The position numbers and the translations under genes were made by a program. A stretch of 64,000 nt of DNA, from positions 1 through 64,000 of the forward strand of contig JANQSO010000015.1 of NCBI GenBank assembly GCA_028284005.1, given 5' to 3'. Source of the DNA: Flavobacteriaceae bacterium (GTDB lineage Bacteria; Bacteroidota; Bacteroidia; Flavobacteriales; Flavobacteriaceae). The notes below the pieces were generated by a model that did no database searches, had not been told where the DNA came from, and saw nothing but the letters and a program-made list of their open reading frames with translations. Position 1 is the first letter of the stretch. Every line of letters starts with the position of its first letter. Below are positions 62,158 through 64,000 of the stretch, one piece after another.

Positions 62158-63198
62158 ATGTATCAATTAGAAGAACCCATATACTTTTATTTATTGGCAG
62201 CTATACCGCTGGTAGTGGTGCTTTTTCTATTAGTATTGTTTTGGAAGAAGAAAGTACAAAGGAGGTTTGCAGATACTCAATTGCTCAAAAAATTGAGTCC
62301 GGATAAATCACTTTTTAAACCCGTTTTAAAAGCATTGGTTGTTTGTTTGGCTATAGGCTGTTTAAGCTTTGCCTTGGTAAATCCAAAAATAGGAACTAAG
62401 CTTGAAACGGTGAAACGTGAGGGTGTAGATGTAGTGTTCGCTTTAGATGTTTCAAAGAGTATGCTGGCAGAAGATATTGCTCCCAACCGCTTAGAAAAAT
62501 CCAAACAATTGGCGACACAGATCATCAACAGCCTGGCGGGGGACCGTATTGGAATTATTGGTTATGCAGGAAGTTCTTTTCCGCAGGTGCCTATTACTAC
62601 CGACTTTTCTTCGGCTAAATTGTTTTTATCGGGAATGAATACGGATATGGTTTCATCTCAGGGAACTGCTATTAACGAAGCCATACAAATGGCGCAGACC
62701 TATTACAATGATGAAGAGCAAACCAATCGTGTTTTGTTTATTATTAGTGACGGAGAAGATCATGAAGGCAACGTTACAGAAATTGCCGAAGCGGCTGCAG
62801 CAGACGGGATCCGTATTTTTACAATAGGTGTTGGAACAGTTGAAGGAGGGCCTATTCCAATAAAACGTAACGGAACCCTTCAATACTATAAACGCGATGA
62901 GAATAACCAACAGGTGATTACTCGTTTGGGAGAGGCTACTTTAGAGGAAATTGCCGCAGAAGCCGATGGAGAATATATTGACGGAAGCAATACCAAAGAG
63001 GTAGTAGAAACTGTTACAGCCATTTTAAACGGAATGGATAAAAAAGAATTTGATTCTAAACAGTTTACAGATTTCAAAGACCAATTTCAATGGTTTTTGG
63101 GAGGGGCATTATTTTTGCTTATTCTTGATGTATTATTACTGGAAAGAAAAACCGCATGGTTAAAAAAATTGAACCTGTTTAATGAAAGGACAGCATAA
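62158..63198 (+). CDS. batB: VWA-domain membrane protein BatB
   Basis: A 346-residue paralogue of BatA: N-terminal helices (FYLLAAIPLVVVLFLLVLFW; LVVCLAIGCLSFALV), MIDAS DVVFALDVSKSMLAEDI, VPITTDFSSA and LFIISDGEDHEGN, and a C-terminal helix (WFLGGALFLLILDVLLLER). BatA and BatB form a complex in Bacteroides. It overlaps or abuts batC. Confidence 0.94.
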   Translation: MYQLEEPIYFYLLAAIPLVVVLFLLVLFWKKKVQRRFADTQLLKKLSPDKSLFKPVLKALVVCLAIGCLSFALVNPKIGTKLETVKREGVDVVFALDVSKSMLAEDIAPNRLEKSKQLATQIINSLAGDRIGIIGYAGSSFPQVPITTDFSSAKLFLSGMNTDMVSSQGTAINEAIQMAQTYYNDEEQTNRVLFIISDGEDHEGNVTEIAEAAAADGIRIFTIGVGTVEGGPIPIKRNGTLQYYKRDENNQQVITRLGEATLEEIAAEADGEYIDGSNTKEVVETVTAILNGMDKKEFDSKQFTDFKDQFQWFLGGALFLLILDVLLLERKTAWLKKLNLFNERTA

Positions 63199-63214
63199 CA
63201 TAGTATTCTTAACA

Positions 63215-64000
63215 ATGAGTTTATTATCTGAAATTTTTACAATTCGGAAAAGCGCTTTTTTGTTGTTCATTTTACTTATTCCGTTTAGCGGAATGACACA
63301 GCAAAATAAAGAACAACGAAAACTGCTTAAAGAATCAAATGAATATCTTAATGAAGCTTCAGAAAGATTGCAGGAAAATGATTTCCCTATAGCCGAAGCA
63401 GACTATCGTAAGGCCATTTCCTTAAACCCGGTAGATGAAACAGGAAAGTATAATTTAGGGAATGCGTACTATAATAAAGAATTAAATACCGAAGCAATGC
63501 GTCGCTATAAGCAGGCGGCTTCCATTGCAAAGAACAAGCCCGAAAAACACAAGGCTTTTCATAATTTGGGGAACACTTTTATGAATTCCAAACAATATAA
63601 AGAAGCTGTAGAAGCCTATAAAAATGCGTTACGTAATAACCCGACAGATGATGAAACACGTTACAATTTAGCACTTGCTAAAAAAATGCTCGAAGAACAG
63701 CAACAAAATGGTGGAGGCGATGATGAAAATGAGGATGAGAACCAGGACAATAAGGATAAAGAAAACCAACAAAATAAAGACGATAAAGGAGAGGACAAGG
63801 AAGGTGATGAAGGAGACGAAAAAGAAAACGAAGATAAGGGAGACGAAAAAGACGAAAATAAAGAAGGAGAAAATAAAGAGGATAAAGGAAAGCCTGATGA
63901 AAAGAAAGAAGGTGAGGGAGAAAAGGAAAAACCTCAACAACAGCAGCCGGTTCCGGGTCAATTATCTCCTCAACAAATAAAGAACTTACTGGAAGCAATG
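63215..64000 (+). CDS. batC: TPR protein BatC (3' end outside window)
   Basis: At least 262 residues, cut by the window edge. ATG at 63215 opens MSLLSEIFTIRKSAFLLFIL, a signal peptide; an upstream in-frame ATG at 63182 would overlap batB by 17 bases. TPR units: FPIAEADYRKAISLNP, ETGKYNLGNAYYNK, AFHNLGNTFMNSKQYKEAVEAY, DETRYNLALAKKMLEE. From ~63709 the protein becomes a Glu/Asp/Lys/Asn/Gly-rich low-complexity tract, then QQQQPVPGQLSPQQIKNLL. TPR-containing BatC assembles with BatA/B at the membrane. The end of the gene and any batD/batE lie beyond the window. Confidence 0.88.
   Translation, partial: MSLLSEIFTIRKSAFLLFILLIPFSGMTQQNKEQRKLLKESNEYLNEASERLQENDFPIAEADYRKAISLNPVDETGKYNLGNAYYNKELNTEAMRRYKQAASIAKNKPEKHKAFHNLGNTFMNSKQYKEAVEAYKNALRNNPTDDETRYNLALAKKMLEEQQQNGGGDDENEDENQDNKDKENQQNKDDKGEDKEGDEGDEKENEDKGDEKDENKEGENKEDKGKPDEKKEGEGEKEKPQQQQPVPGQLSPQQIKNLLEAM

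Noticed and set aside
63675-63998. Open frames in other phases across the purine-rich tract at the right end
   Set aside because: They are low-complexity shadows of the batC reading frame (products almost only Lys/Arg/Met or Phe/Leu).

Overview
The window reads as chromosomal DNA of a marine-type member of the Flavobacteriaceae (Bacteroidota). Several independent signs agree. The DNA is AT-rich. Promoters carry the Bacteroidota form TTTG / about 19 nt / TAnnTTTG. Ribosome-binding purine tracts are mostly absent. There are many SPII lipoproteins. Family-specific genes are present: a long PurF starting MSDALKHEC, an IPExxxVDY-type gene between rnc and pyk, a Bat aerotolerance operon, an OmpA with thrombospondin-3 repeats, and an RNase H with a viroplasmin domain. 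No rRNA, tRNA, CRISPR array, intact insertion sequence or prophage was seen.

Layout. 1-4100 is an accessory island: the C-terminal end of an RHS protein, two paralogous lipoproteins and a third one (candidate immunity proteins), then a terminator and a 43-base fragment of a second RHS gene. 4133-9655 holds a porin-like protein, an ADP-forming acyl-CoA synthetase and an unusual lectin/membrane/zinc-protease protein. 10010-14091 is a six-gene operon that couples two lipoproteins (one with Fn3-like repeats) to a type II secretion/type IV pilus-like set (a PilP/GspC-like protein, two pseudopilins, GspF), with no ATPase, secretin or prepilin peptidase nearby. 14101-23628 (minus) holds a hydrolase, AddB, OmpA, Kbl and AddA. 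23795-27820 holds sodA, a duplicated small-RNA-like element, purF and a PfkB kinase. 28124-37534 holds a SPOR-domain envelope protein, rnhA-purN, the acpP-fabF-rnc-pyk cluster, an SH3-like lipoprotein and dinB.

37575-49266 holds a VOC/CYTH/YCII mini-operon, cutC, a pbpC/alpha-2-macroglobulin pair, a small monooxygenase and a lipoprotein isoaspartyl peptidase. 49467-52224 holds a CAP lipoprotein, 3-hydroxyanthranilate dioxygenase and an ALDH7 dehydrogenase. 52292-57265 (minus) holds a phosphatase, a zinc-ribbon membrane protein and an SPFH-GYF protein (resembling Bacillus YdjG/YdjI), an AlbA_2 protein and an SDR. 57460 to the right edge is the moxR-DUF58-batD-like-batA-batB-batC operon, cut by the window end.

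Most of the window is core metabolism, DNA repair and envelope biology. The parts least explained by known annotation are: the two near-identical ~90 bp elements between sodA and purF (each looks like a small RNA with its own -7 box, hairpin and terminator); the 15-bp inverted repeat that runs into the nbaC start codon; the lectin-protease fusion next to the orphan pseudopilin operon; the tandem 21-bp-period operator in front of the CAP lipoprotein; and the displaced RHS fragment. All functional assignments are from reading motifs by eye; no database search or computation was run.
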